A stretch of 11,830 bases of DNA from CALAED01 sp937891035 (GTDB lineage Bacteria > Actinomycetota > Actinomycetes > Streptosporangiales > Streptosporangiaceae): positions 1-11,830 of the forward strand of contig DASQSZ010000096.1 of NCBI GenBank assembly GCA_035642125.1. Direction: 5' to 3'. The position numbers and the translations under genes were made by a program. Under the pieces are notes generated by a model. That model was not told the origin of the DNA, ran no database searches, and saw only the letters and a program-made list of their open reading frames with translations. This document shows, piece by piece, positions 1 to 6,438 of this stretch (its first letter is position 1; the number at the start of each line of letters is the position of its first letter).

Positions 1-90
1 GATCGCGGCGGGCGGAGCGATCGCGGCGGGCGGAGCGATCGCGGCGGGCGGAGCGATCGCGGCGGGCGGAGCGATCGCGGCGGGCTGATT
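1..90. repeat. 18-bp tandem repeat, five units, in coding frame
   Basis: The unit GATCGCGGCGGGCGGAGC occurs four times exactly (1-72), and a fifth copy (73-90) diverges after 13 bases. The array touches the window edge, so it probably extends upstream. Being a multiple of three, it keeps the frame of the membrane protein that follows and would encode repeated Asp-Arg-Gly-Gly-Arg-Ser just before the first visible membrane helix. The arginine-rich content fits a cytoplasmic loop (inference). Confidence 0.9.
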
Positions 91-795
91 GGGCTCGGCC
101 GGTTGGGCGGGCGTGGCGGGCGGCGGATCGGCGCGCCCATCCCCGTGATCTTGCTGGCGGCGGGGCTGATCTGCCTGTGCGCGGTGAAACCGGCCAACGG
201 CGTGGCGCTGGCCGCCGCCATGGTCGCGATGGCGGTCGCCGCTTTGCCGCTGGCCCGGGCGCCCCGGCCGCGCCGGGCGTATGTGGTCGTCGCCGCCGTC
301 GCCGCGGCCGTGCTGGCCGGGAACCTGCTGGTGAGCGCCGCCCTGCGACTGCCGGGTGTGCACGAGACGCTGCAGGACGCCTTCACTCATCATTTCCGCC
401 GACCCGACGTCAGCGATCCGTGGCAACGGCTCGCCGGCCGCAACTATGGGCTGCTGACCGAAAAGATCGGCCCCCAACTGCTCGATCATCCGTTCATCGC
501 GGCCGTGTACGTCTTCGCGGCGGTCGGGTTGTTCCGATGGCTGCGGCCCGCCGTGGCCGGGCTCTTCGCACTTGCCGGGCTGACCGGGGCGCTGGTGATC
601 GCGATGCACCCCATCGACTCCGAGATCGCACGGTTGACCGTGGTCACCTGGATTCCGGTCGCGCTCGGGCTGGCCGCCCTCGTAGGCCCGCGCTCCCCGC
701 TTCGGCTGGGCCGGCCGCGCGCCCCAGTCCGCGCGGACCAGGCGACCCGGCTCGGCGCACCCTCGCCCCATCGTCCGCCCGCCCGAGCCCGGTGA
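1..795 (+). CDS. Multi-pass membrane protein, 3' part (5' end outside window)
   Basis: The frame is open from base 1 to the TGA at 793-795. A TTG at 103 is a possible internal start, but the open frame to the window edge suggests a longer protein. Six hydrophobic segments are visible, encoded at about 133-186, 199-255, 280-345, 493-540, 547-606 and 634-684. Between the third and fourth lies a hydrophilic loop of about 48 residues with aromatic, His and Arg residues (HHFRRPDVSDPWQRLAGRNY). The tail after the last helix is rich in Pro and Arg and probably cytoplasmic. The pattern of helices, one larger loop and a late HPIDSEIARL segment before the last helix is loosely like the C-terminal half of GT-C fold membrane glycosyltransferases, but no diagnostic motif is visible and this is only a suggestion. 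The in-frame 18-bp repeat at its visible start is unusual. Confidence 0.7.
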   Translation, partial: DRGGRSDRGGRSDRGGRSDRGGRSDRGGLIGLGRLGGRGGRRIGAPIPVILLAAGLICLCAVKPANGVALAAAMVAMAVAALPLARAPRPRRAYVVVAAVAAAVLAGNLLVSAALRLPGVHETLQDAFTHHFRRPDVSDPWQRLAGRNYGLLTEKIGPQLLDHPFIAAVYVFAAVGLFRWLRPAVAGLFALAGLTGALVIAMHPIDSEIARLTVVTWIPVALGLAALVGPRSPLRLGRPRAPVRADQATRLGAPSPHRPPARAR

Positions 796-858
796 GCGGT
801 CTCCCGGTCGATGTGCCGCCTGGTGCGCGAACCGTTCCCGCTGACGTAAGCTCCGGCC

Positions 859-1350
859 GTGCTGAACGGCAAGATCTCGATCGATGACCCACGGGCCGAC
901 GACGTACGCGGCCTGCTCGAGCGGCACCTCGCGTTCAACAACGCACAGAGCCCGCCCGAGGACGTGCATGCCCTTGACGTCGAGGAACTCCTCGACCCCT
1001 CCGTCACCTTCTTCAGCTTCCGCGACGACGGCGAACTGCTCGGCGTCGGGGCCGTGAAAGAGCTCGACCGGCGTCATGCCGAGGTGAAGTCCATGCACAC
1101 CGCCCAGGCGGCGCGCGGCCGCGGCGTCGCGCGGGCGATCCTCGATCACATCCTCGCCGTCGCACGCGAACGCGGTTACGCGCGGATCAGTCTGGAGACC
1201 GGGACCATGGAGGCGTTCGCGCCGGCCAGGACGCTCTACGCGACCGCGGGTTTCACAGCGTGCGAGCCCTTCGGCGAGTACCGTCCGAGCCCGAACAGCA
1301 CGTTCATGACTCTGTCGCTGAACGGCGCCGAGCCGACCGCGGCCGGCTGA
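859..1350 (+). CDS. GNAT family N-acetyltransferase (YsnE-like)
   Basis: This 163-residue protein is a likely acetyl-CoA-dependent N-acetyltransferase in the cytoplasm. The acetyl-CoA pyrophosphate-binding signature is RGRGVA at residues 86-91, preceded by the beta strand AEVKSMHT and followed by the helix ARAILDHILAVARERGY. The segment SLETGTMEAFAPARTLYATAG and the C-terminal PFGEYRPSPNSTFMTL are typical of the small GNAT group that includes B. subtilis YsnE (family knowledge). The acceptor is unknown. The GTG at 859 gives a full-length domain. No clear Shine-Dalgarno sequence precedes it, but TAAGCT at 847-852 sits where a -10 box of a leaderless transcript would be, so leaderless translation is possible. 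It converges with the next gene, leaving only 15 bases between the stop codons. Confidence 0.88.
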   Translation: MLNGKISIDDPRADDVRGLLERHLAFNNAQSPPEDVHALDVEELLDPSVTFFSFRDDGELLGVGAVKELDRRHAEVKSMHTAQAARGRGVARAILDHILAVARERGYARISLETGTMEAFAPARTLYATAGFTACEPFGEYRPSPNSTFMTLSLNGAEPTAAG

Positions 1351-1365
1351 CCGGGCCCGGCCGGC

Positions 1366-2055
1366 TCACCACGGGATGGGCTGTCGTTCGTAGAAGAACC
1401 CATCGGTCGGCCCGTCATCGGGCAGGGTCGCCAGCCAGACGGCCGTGTCGGCGCCCTCCTGAGGGGACAGGGGCGCACCGGCCCCGCCCATCCGGGTGGC
1501 CACCCAGCCGGGGGACATGCTGTTGACCTTGACCGCCGGGCCGGCCTCGGCGGCGATCATGCGGGTGAGCGCGTTCAGGCCGGCCTTCGTGAGCCCGTAC
1601 GCGCCGGCCTGGGGCGCCTCGGAACCGACGTGGGCATAGCCGGTCGACACGTTCACGACGCGTCCCCACCGCCGCGCCCGCATGCCGGGCACGAACGCAC
1701 GCGCCGTGCGCCACGCGCCGACGAGGTTGATCTGAACGGTCTCCATCAGGGCGTCCTCGTCGATTCTGAGCAGCGAGGTCGTCGTATAGATGGCGGCGTT
1801 GTTGACCAGCACGTCCACGTCGAGAGAGGCCGCAGCGAGCCGCTTGGCGCACTCGGCCACGCTGGCCGGGTCGCTCACGTCGAGTTGCTCGGCACGTACG
1901 TCGAGGCCTTGGTCAGTTAACGACGTGGCGGCGCGCACCCCCGCCCGGGCGTCGCGTGCGGTGAGGATGACGGTGTGCCCGGCGGCCGCCAGCTGACGGC
2001 AGATTTCGTAACCGATGCCGCGATTGCCGCCAGTGACCAGGGCGGTACGGGTCAT
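1366..2055 (-). CDS. Short-chain dehydrogenase/reductase (SDR)
   Basis: A classical SDR of 229 residues, probably an NADP(H)-dependent carbonyl or alcohol oxidoreductase in the cytoplasm. The Rossmann nucleotide-binding motif is TGGNRGIG at residues 8-15, the structural NNA motif is at 85-87, the active-site Asn is N110, and the catalytic Ser-Tyr-Lys are S137, Y153 and K157 (YGLTK). The PGWVATRM loop (182-189) follows. The overall pattern recalls the CBR1-like (carbonyl reductase) branch (family knowledge), but the substrate is not predictable. The start is the ATG at 2055, because GGAGAA precedes it by 6 bases. The frame stays open 29 codons further upstream, but that stretch lacks family features and is probably 5' UTR. 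It stands alone on the minus strand with an AT-rich, dyad-containing region upstream. Confidence 0.9.
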   Translation of the reverse strand: MTRTALVTGGNRGIGYEICRQLAAAGHTVILTARDARAGVRAATSLTDQGLDVRAEQLDVSDPASVAECAKRLAAASLDVDVLVNNAAIYTTTSLLRIDEDALMETVQINLVGAWRTARAFVPGMRARRWGRVVNVSTGYAHVGSEAPQAGAYGLTKAGLNALTRMIAAEAGPAVKVNSMSPGWVATRMGGAGAPLSPQEGADTAVWLATLPDDGPTDGFFYERQPIPW

Positions 2056-2167
2056 GACGTGTTCTCCATGGGACGGTGCGGGTACATCAAGCGTAGATCG
2101 TCCGGTGCCGGGGCGGTCGGCGGGCCCCGGGCTCTGGGCCATGACCCGGCAAGAGGGCTGGGGCAGA

Positions 2168-2201
2168 TTAATGCCTATTAGATGTAGTTAATGCTCGTTA
2201 A
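2168..2201. promoter_or_regulatory. Paired operator-like dyads (TTAATGC direct repeat)
   Basis: TTAATGC occurs at 2168-2174 and again at 2188-2194, exactly 20 bases apart, i.e. about two helical turns. Each copy is also the left half of a small dyad: TAATGCCTATTA (2169-2180), and TTAATGCTCGTTAA (2188-2201) with TTAA at both ends. The block is AT-rich in a very GC-rich genome and lies 113-146 bases upstream of the SDR start. It is probably a regulator binding region for the SDR promoter (inference). No divergent regulator gene is present next to it. Confidence 0.4.
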
Positions 2202-2400
2202 GGATGATGTGTCGCATCTGATGGCCTGGTCGACCGCTTTGGGGGTACGGTGGTCGGCGGTGTTTCCGGCGGCCGGACCGCCCGCGCCCACCTCGATGCC
2301 GCGATATCTAAGGGCCCACACCGAGAGATTTATCTCCTAGGCATAACGCATTTATGCAGCTAAAAGCGCACATACACGGTATTGCCGACGATCACTCACG
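2202..2400. other. Non-coding stretch with AT-rich dyads
   Basis: No credible coding region is seen on either strand. Two further inverted repeats lie close together: GAGAT-TT-ATCTC at 2325-2336, and GCATAA (2341-2346) with TTATGC (2352-2357) around a 5-base spacer. Base composition between about 2300 and 2385 is far more AT-rich than the flanks. This could be the promoter zone of the RNA candidate downstream or a remnant of a lost gene. No convincing -35/-10 pair was found. Confidence 0.3.
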
Positions 2401-2591
2401 GTCTCGGCTGCCGTAGATTGACGCACGTCAGCACTTTCAGGCCGAGATGAGCGGGCGGCAGGGTCAGCCGTCGGGGGCCCGCTTCCTCCTGCCCACTCAA
2501 ACGACTCGGGGCGAGCGGTGTATTACCGGGGCTACACCGCCATAGACCTCGCGCAGCGGATTTCATTCTCTGCGCGAGGTCTTCTCTTTTT
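2401..2591 (+). ncRNA. Candidate structured RNA ending in an intrinsic terminator
   Basis: The stretch has no supported protein gene but several consecutive stems. A 7-bp stem pairs TCTCGGC (2402-2408) with GCCGAGA (2441-2447) and encloses the small dyad TGACGCACGTCA (2419-2430). AGCGGGC (2450-2456) pairs with GCCCGCT (2477-2483). GCGGTGTA (2515-2522) pairs with TACACCGC (2533-2540). The series ends in a 13-bp terminator stem and T tract. A segment likely to be unpaired, TTCCTCCTG (2483-2491), resembles the anti-Shine-Dalgarno sequence of 16S rRNA. It fits none of the RNA families I tried to match (6C RNA, T-box). A trans-acting small RNA or a terminated leader are both possible. The 5' end is a guess. 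Confidence 0.4.
2544..2591 (+). terminator. Strong intrinsic terminator
   Basis: AGACCTCGCGCAG (2544-2556) and CTGCGCGAGGTCT (2570-2582) form a perfect 13-bp stem around a 13-base loop, followed by TCTCTTTTT (2583-2591). The T tract is on the plus strand only, so it ends plus-strand transcription. The nearest plus-strand gene upstream ends at 1350, on the far side of the SDR, so it most likely terminates an RNA made within the intergenic region. Confidence 0.85.
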
Positions 2592-2630
2592 CGCCGCCCG
2601 CTCCCCACCGCCCAGACGTACCACTCCACC

Positions 2631-2706
2631 CGTACGACGTCGCGGCCGCACGACGTCGCACCCGTACGACACCGCCACCCGTACGACACCGCGGCAGCCG
2701 TACGAG
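2631..2706. repeat. Array of CGTACGA motifs upstream of glpQ
   Basis: CG(T/C)ACGA occurs at 2631, 2647, 2663, 2680 and 2699, with spacings of 16, 16, 17 and 19 bases. The 2647 copy has C for T. A further copy, CGCACGAC, lies at 2756-2763, directly before the -10 box of the predicted glpQ promoter. The core CGTACG is palindromic. The spacing is loose and the sequence between copies is only partly conserved, so this is either an array of regulator binding sites or a decayed tandem duplication. Confidence 0.6.
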
Positions 2707-2738
2707 CGATAAGAGTTCGTTCAAGTGCTACGCGGGGT

Positions 2739-2769
2739 TTGCCGAACATGCCGGTCGCACGACGATAAT
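2739..2769 (+). promoter_or_regulatory. Predicted housekeeping-type promoter of glpQ
   Basis: TTGCCG (2739-2744) and GATAAT (2764-2769) lie 19 bases apart. The -10 box matches TATAAT at five of six positions. The spacer is longer than the optimal 17-18, which may indicate activator dependence. Transcription would begin near 2776 and leave a leader of about 50 bases. A CGCACGAC copy of the upstream motif array fills 2756-2763 of the spacer. Confidence 0.45.
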
Positions 2770-2828
2770 CTCCCGTTCGCGGGCCGGGCGTAGGTCGTCG
2801 CCGGCCGCAAGGATCAGGGGAGGACAGG

Positions 2829-3968
2829 GTGGCGGACCGTCGAGACGTACTGCGCATGGGTGTGCTGGCCGCGGGGATCGTGACTCCGGCCGTGGCGGCG
2901 ACCCCCGCCCTGGCCGGCCCCCGCCTCGAACGGGACGGCCGCGACCGCGACCGGCGGCGGGCCCGACCGCTCGTCATCGGGCACCGCGGCGCCTCCGGCT
3001 ACCGGCCCGAGCACACGCTGGCCTCCTACGAACTGGCCGCGCGGATGGGCGCCGACTTCATCGAGCCCGACCTCGTCTCCACCAAAGACGGCGTGCTGGT
3101 CGCCCGGCACGAACCAGAGATCGGCGGCACCACCGACGTGGCCGCCCGCCCGGAGTTCGCCGCTCGCCGGCGCACGGTCCTGCTCGACGGCGTGCCGGTC
3201 ACCGGTTGGTTCACCCACGACTTCACCCTCGCCGAGCTCAAGACGCTGCGCGCGGTCGAGCGGTTGCCGCAGGTGCGCCAGCGCAACACCCTCTATGACG
3301 GGCTTTTTACGATCCCGACGTTCCAGGAGGTCCTCGACCTGCGGGCGCGGCTGTCCAAGGAGCTTGGCCGCCGGATCGGCGTCTATCCGGAGACCAAGCA
3401 TCCCACTTACTTCCGCGACCTCGGCCTGGACCTCGAGACCCCGCTCGCCCGCGTGCTGCGTCGCAACGATCTCGACCACTCCGGCGCGCCCGTCTTCGTC
3501 CAGTCCTTCGAGGCCGGCAACCTCCGGGCGCTGCGCGCGGAGCACCGGCTGCGGGTGCCGTTGATCTTCCTCACCGCTGCGGCCGGTAACCCGTTCAACG
3601 ACCCGCGCAGCTATGCCGACTACCTCACGCCGGCCGGGCTGCGCGAGCTGTCCGCGTTCGTCGCCGGCATCGGTCCGGAAAAGAACCAGATCATCCCGCG
3701 CCGCCCCGACGGGACCCTCGGCAGCCCGACCAGCCTGGTCGGCGACGCGCACGACGCCGGGCTGGCGCTGCACCCGTATACGTTCCGGGCCGAGAACCAG
3801 TTCCTGCCCGTCGACTTCCGGGTCACCAACGACCCCAACGCCTACGGCCGGGCCATCGACGAGCAGATCACCTTCTTGCGTGCCGGCATCGACGGGCTGT
3901 TCACCGATCAGCCCGATATCGGCGTCCTGGCCCGCAGCCTGGCCTTCGCGGCGGCGGAGGACGTCTGA
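2829..3968 (+). CDS. glpQ: Exported glycerophosphodiester phosphodiesterase (GDPD)
   Basis: This 379-residue enzyme should hydrolyse glycerophosphodiesters to glycerol-3-phosphate and an alcohol outside the membrane, in phospholipid or teichoic-acid turnover and phosphate scavenging (family knowledge). The N-terminus has a twin-arginine signal (RRDVLR at residues 4-9), a hydrophobic stretch and an ALA cleavage site near residue 29. A basic linker follows. The GDPD domain starts at LVIGHRGASGYRPEHT: H52-R53 and E61-H62 form the catalytic and metal site, E79 and D81 bind metal, and H94 (VARHE) is the second catalytic histidine. DGLFTDQPD closes the TIM barrel. The length and HRGASGYxPEHT spelling match the GlpQ rather than the UgpQ branch. 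The GTG start at 2829 is set by GGGGAGGA at 2817-2824. It appears monocistronic, with its own promoter and the CGTACGA array upstream. Confidence 0.93.
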   Translation: MADRRDVLRMGVLAAGIVTPAVAATPALAGPRLERDGRDRDRRRARPLVIGHRGASGYRPEHTLASYELAARMGADFIEPDLVSTKDGVLVARHEPEIGGTTDVAARPEFAARRRTVLLDGVPVTGWFTHDFTLAELKTLRAVERLPQVRQRNTLYDGLFTIPTFQEVLDLRARLSKELGRRIGVYPETKHPTYFRDLGLDLETPLARVLRRNDLDHSGAPVFVQSFEAGNLRALRAEHRLRVPLIFLTAAAGNPFNDPRSYADYLTPAGLRELSAFVAGIGPEKNQIIPRRPDGTLGSPTSLVGDAHDAGLALHPYTFRAENQFLPVDFRVTNDPNAYGRAIDEQITFLRAGIDGLFTDQPDIGVLARSLAFAAAEDV

Positions 3969-4027
3969 CCAAACCGACGACCGTCCGGCACGAAACACCC
4001 GCACGTACACCATTTTCAGGAGATCTC

Positions 4028-4072
4028 ATGGTGTGCGGCGTCACTTCTGGTGTAAGCAGGTACGGCCGTTAA
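4028..4072 (+). CDS. 14-codon upstream ORF (possible leader peptide)
   Basis: ATG at 4028 is preceded by AGGAG (4018-4022) at ideal distance, a better ribosome site than that of the sigma gene behind it. It encodes MVCGVTSGVSRYGR and stops at TAA 4070-4072. The stop is followed at once by GTG (4073) in the same frame, which stays open into the sigma-factor gene. The ORF may therefore act in translational coupling or attenuation, or be an old N-terminus cut off by a stop codon. It could also be a chance ORF. Confidence 0.45.
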   Translation: MVCGVTSGVSRYGR

Positions 4073-4087
4073 GTGTCGGGAGTTCGT

Positions 4088-5656
4088 ATGGCGAAGTGGC
4101 CACGCTTCGACCCCGACGCCGACCGCAGGTTGGCCAAGGCGTTGGGCGAGGGAGGCGAAGAGTCACTCGTCGCGCTCTACGACATCTACGCCGAGCGACT
4201 GCGGGACTACTGCGGGTCGCTGGTGCGCGACCAGCGGACGGCCACCGACATCGTCCACGACACCTTGATCGACGCACACCGCAGGATCAGGCGGATGCGC
4301 GATCGGACGCGACTGCGCGCGTGGCTTTACGCGGCCGTACGGCGGCGGTGCCTGCAGCGGGTCCGCCACCCGTCGTTGCTCTTGCACGCCGGCGGCGCGC
4401 CGGCCGATGCCGAGATCACGGGACTGCTGGAGGCCGCGTTCGACCGGCTCGACTTCCTCGACCAAGAGGCGCTGCTGCTGGCGCTGCGCCACGACCTGAC
4501 CGGTGAGGACCTCGGCGCGTTGCTCGGCATCCCGGCTCGCCGGGCGCACGCCCGCATCGAGCGGGCCAAACTCCGCGCCGAGGGAGCGCTCGACAAGGCC
4601 CGCCGCACCCCGGCCCAGCGGTGCGCGGCCGCCATCGGCACCAGCACCGCAACCGGCACCGGCACCGGGGCGCGCAGTTCGACCGACGCGGACGCGGCCG
4701 ACGTCGACCCTGGCGCCGCCGAGTCCGACGAGTCCGCTGAGTCCGCCGGAACCGGCGGACGAGGGACGGCCGCGACCGAAGCATCCGCGCCGCCGCCGGA
4801 CCAGCCGACCCCGACCCCGACGCCGACCCCGACCGAGGGCGGGTTCGACGATGGCGCACTCGCCGACCACATGGCGCGGTGCCCCGACTGCCGGCGACGC
4901 GCGGAGCTGTCGCTGACGGCGCTGCTCGACCGGATGCCGGCGTCGGCGCTGCCTTCGGCGCTGCGCCATCGCGTTATCCACACCGGGACCGATCCCGAGT
5001 TGGCCGGTTATCGCGCCGACATCGCCGCCCGCGGCGGGACCCTCAACACCGACGGTTTCCCCCGGCAGCCCGACATCCCATCCCATTTCGCTAGACGCTG
5101 GCTGTTCACCACGGGCGGGATGGTCGGCGCCGCGGTGACGGCGATCGTCGCGGTGTTCCTGATCGGCCCAGGCGGGCCGGTCCCGGGGCTGATCTGGCCC
5201 TCGTACCGGCCAGAACCGTCGATCACCGCGATTGAACCGGCCCGGCGCGCGCCCGAGGCACAGCCAACGCAGCCGGTCAGGCCGCCGGCCGGGGAACCAC
5301 CGAGGGACGCGGCCGCGCAACGCGACCCCCCCGGCAGCACGCGGCCGGTCCGGCCGGTGCCGGTCGGCGTCCTCACCGTGACGCCCGACGTGATCGACTT
5401 CGGCCTGACGGGCCGGCACGCGGAGGCGAACCTGGCCGTCTCGCGCGGCCCGGTGACCTGGCGTGCCACCACCTCGACCAACAGGATCGCCCTGTCGGCC
5501 GACAGCGGCAAGATCCCCGCCAACGGCGAAACCGTCGTCAAGGTCACGTTCCATCGCGGGCTGATCGAGCTGCCAGGTAAGGCCTCGATCACGGTCGTCG
5601 ACTCGACCGGACGACACCACCTCATCGAGGTCGTCTGGACCGGCTCCCTGCTCTGA
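4088..5656 (+). CDS. Sigma-70 family (ECF-like) sigma factor fused to zinc anti-sigma, membrane and extracytoplasmic domains
   Basis: This 522-residue protein reads as a one-polypeptide signalling device. Residues about 25-95 form sigma region 2 (YDIYAERLRDYCGSLVRD, then DIVHDTLIDAHRRI). Residues about 113-170 form region 4 with a helix-turn-helix (LTGEDLGALLGIPARRAHAR). A low-complexity Thr/Pro/Ala/Glu linker with a PT repeat covers about 175-253. It is followed by HxxxCxxC (H261, C265, C268), the zinc-associated anti-sigma signature. One hydrophobic segment (about 338-360) should cross the membrane. A Pro-rich stalk leads to an Ig-like beta domain (about 427-522, VGVLTVTPDVIDFGLTG), probably outside the cell. 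Sigma factors with built-in anti-sigma parts are known in a few actinobacterial ECF groups (family knowledge); which group this belongs to was not determined. The start is ATG 4088, because GGGAG (4078-4082) lies 5 bases upstream. The alternative GTG at 4073 has no such site. The signal sensed is unknown. Confidence 0.85.
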   Translation: MAKWPRFDPDADRRLAKALGEGGEESLVALYDIYAERLRDYCGSLVRDQRTATDIVHDTLIDAHRRIRRMRDRTRLRAWLYAAVRRRCLQRVRHPSLLLHAGGAPADAEITGLLEAAFDRLDFLDQEALLLALRHDLTGEDLGALLGIPARRAHARIERAKLRAEGALDKARRTPAQRCAAAIGTSTATGTGTGARSSTDADAADVDPGAAESDESAESAGTGGRGTAATEASAPPPDQPTPTPTPTPTEGGFDDGALADHMARCPDCRRRAELSLTALLDRMPASALPSALRHRVIHTGTDPELAGYRADIAARGGTLNTDGFPRQPDIPSHFARRWLFTTGGMVGAAVTAIVAVFLIGPGGPVPGLIWPSYRPEPSITAIEPARRAPEAQPTQPVRPPAGEPPRDAAAQRDPPGSTRPVRPVPVGVLTVTPDVIDFGLTGRHAEANLAVSRGPVTWRATTSTNRIALSADSGKIPANGETVVKVTFHRGLIELPGKASITVVDSTGRHHLIEVVWTGSLL

Positions 5657-5907
5657 CCCGCCCAGCACGCCGCCACGCACGTGGCACTGCCGTCGCTGCC
5701 GACCGGCCGGTGATCGAGCACGGCGGCAGCCGGTTGGTACGGCCCTGGGAGCGTACGCCGTTGGCCGAGCCCGCGAAGACCGGTCACCGCGCCGGCCGCT
5801 CCCTACCTACCCACGCCTGGCGCGGATTCCTGCTGGCCGGGGAGACGGACAAGTGCCGTTCCGACCTCGGCCCGGCCCCCTAGCCGAACGGCGCCGCGAG
5901 GCGGCGT
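5657..5907. other. Intergenic region between convergent genes
   Basis: A near-palindrome GCCACG-CA-CGTGGC lies at 5672-5685, and GCTGCCG (5695-5701) can pair with CGGCAGC (5724-5730). CGCCGC-GAG-GCGGCG followed by TTT (5892-5909) is a weak terminator-like hairpin at the end of the minus-strand gene. A plus-strand frame from GTG 5710 to TAG 5881-5883 (57 codons) has the G/C-rich third positions of coding DNA but no ribosome site and no recognised similarity. It may be a remnant. Confidence 0.35.
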
Positions 5908-6270
5908 TTATGGCTCGCCGAGGATGCCGGCCAGGAGGCGTTCGCTGTCCTCGTCCGGCGGGATGATGATCATCGTGTGCAGGAAGAGCCGGATGCCGTC
6001 CACGTGCGCCTGCCCATACAGATAAGTCGCATCGCAGCACTGGGTCTCGGTCAGCTCGATCCCGACGGCATGCGCCCAGGCGCGGGTCTCGGCGCGCTGA
6101 AGCGACGGGTCATCGCTCAGGCTGGTGCCGATCAACTTGTGCCCCGGCGTCGTCACCGACCAGTGCAGGGCGGGCAGGTGCGGATGACGGGCCAGCAGCT
6201 TCGCGAGGAGGCGGACGGCGTCGCGCTGTGTCGCGGACCTCCGTGCGTGCCGGATGGACGGATCAGGCAT
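5908..6270 (-). CDS. Small protein of unknown function
   Basis: I do not recognise a named family. The 120-residue product is predicted to be soluble. It starts with a basic helix (IRHARRSATQRDAVRLLAKLLARH), followed by alternating short strands (LPALHWSVTT, HKLIGTSL) and a middle helix (QRAETRAWAHAVGI). It continues with two adjacent cysteines (TQCCDATYLYGQAHVDGIRLFLHTMIIIP) and ends in an acidic tail. The general style, a basic helix then a small alpha/beta domain around a HLPxLxW segment, resembles short actinobacterial proteins that often lie near regulators (recollection, not checked). The start is ATG 6270, preceded by a G-rich GAGAGGGGG ribosome site. An upstream extension to 6315 is open but lacks support. 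It is transcribed divergently from the UGSC locus. Confidence 0.7.
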   Translation of the reverse strand: MPDPSIRHARRSATQRDAVRLLAKLLARHPHLPALHWSVTTPGHKLIGTSLSDDPSLQRAETRAWAHAVGIELTETQCCDATYLYGQAHVDGIRLFLHTMIIIPPDEDSERLLAGILGEP

Positions 6271-6438
6271 GTTCGCCCCCTCTCCCGCGGCGATTGGGCC
6301 GTTCGGCCCGTACACGAGTGGACGGTCTTGTGCATCCGGGTGTTGGACGAGCGAACCCGGTGGCCCGTTGTCGCCAACCGCACCAACAAATCGGAACTTT
6401 TACCTAGCTCATGGATGCTGCCCGCCGCCGCCCCAGTT

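Noticed and set aside
1330..1366. Terminator between the convergent GNAT and SDR genes
   Set aside because: GCCGGC repeats can pair, but there is no T tract on either strand and the sequence overlaps the stop region; it is not distinguishable from general GC richness.
2401..2591. 6C RNA or T-box leader
   Set aside because: The loops lack runs of six cytosines, and no T-box specifier or antiterminator motif is present.
2631..2706. CRISPR array
   Set aside because: The repeated units are only 7-8 bases with 9-12 bases between them, and no cas genes are present.
2396..2977. Minus-strand frame of 193 codons across the intergenic region
   Set aside because: It is Arg/Ser-rich, overlaps the glpQ start and promoter, and has no credible start; the region is better explained as RNA and regulatory DNA. 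Its last codons (VLTCVNLRQPRP) look like a leader peptide, but no ribosome site precedes the GTG.
2814..4013. Minus-strand open frame opposite glpQ
   Set aside because: The glpQ reading has a signal peptide and complete catalytic motifs; the opposite frame is low-complexity shadow.
4163..5680. Long minus-strand open frame opposite the sigma-fusion gene
   Set aside because: It is the mirror of the coding bias of the plus-strand gene; no motif or ribosome site supports it.
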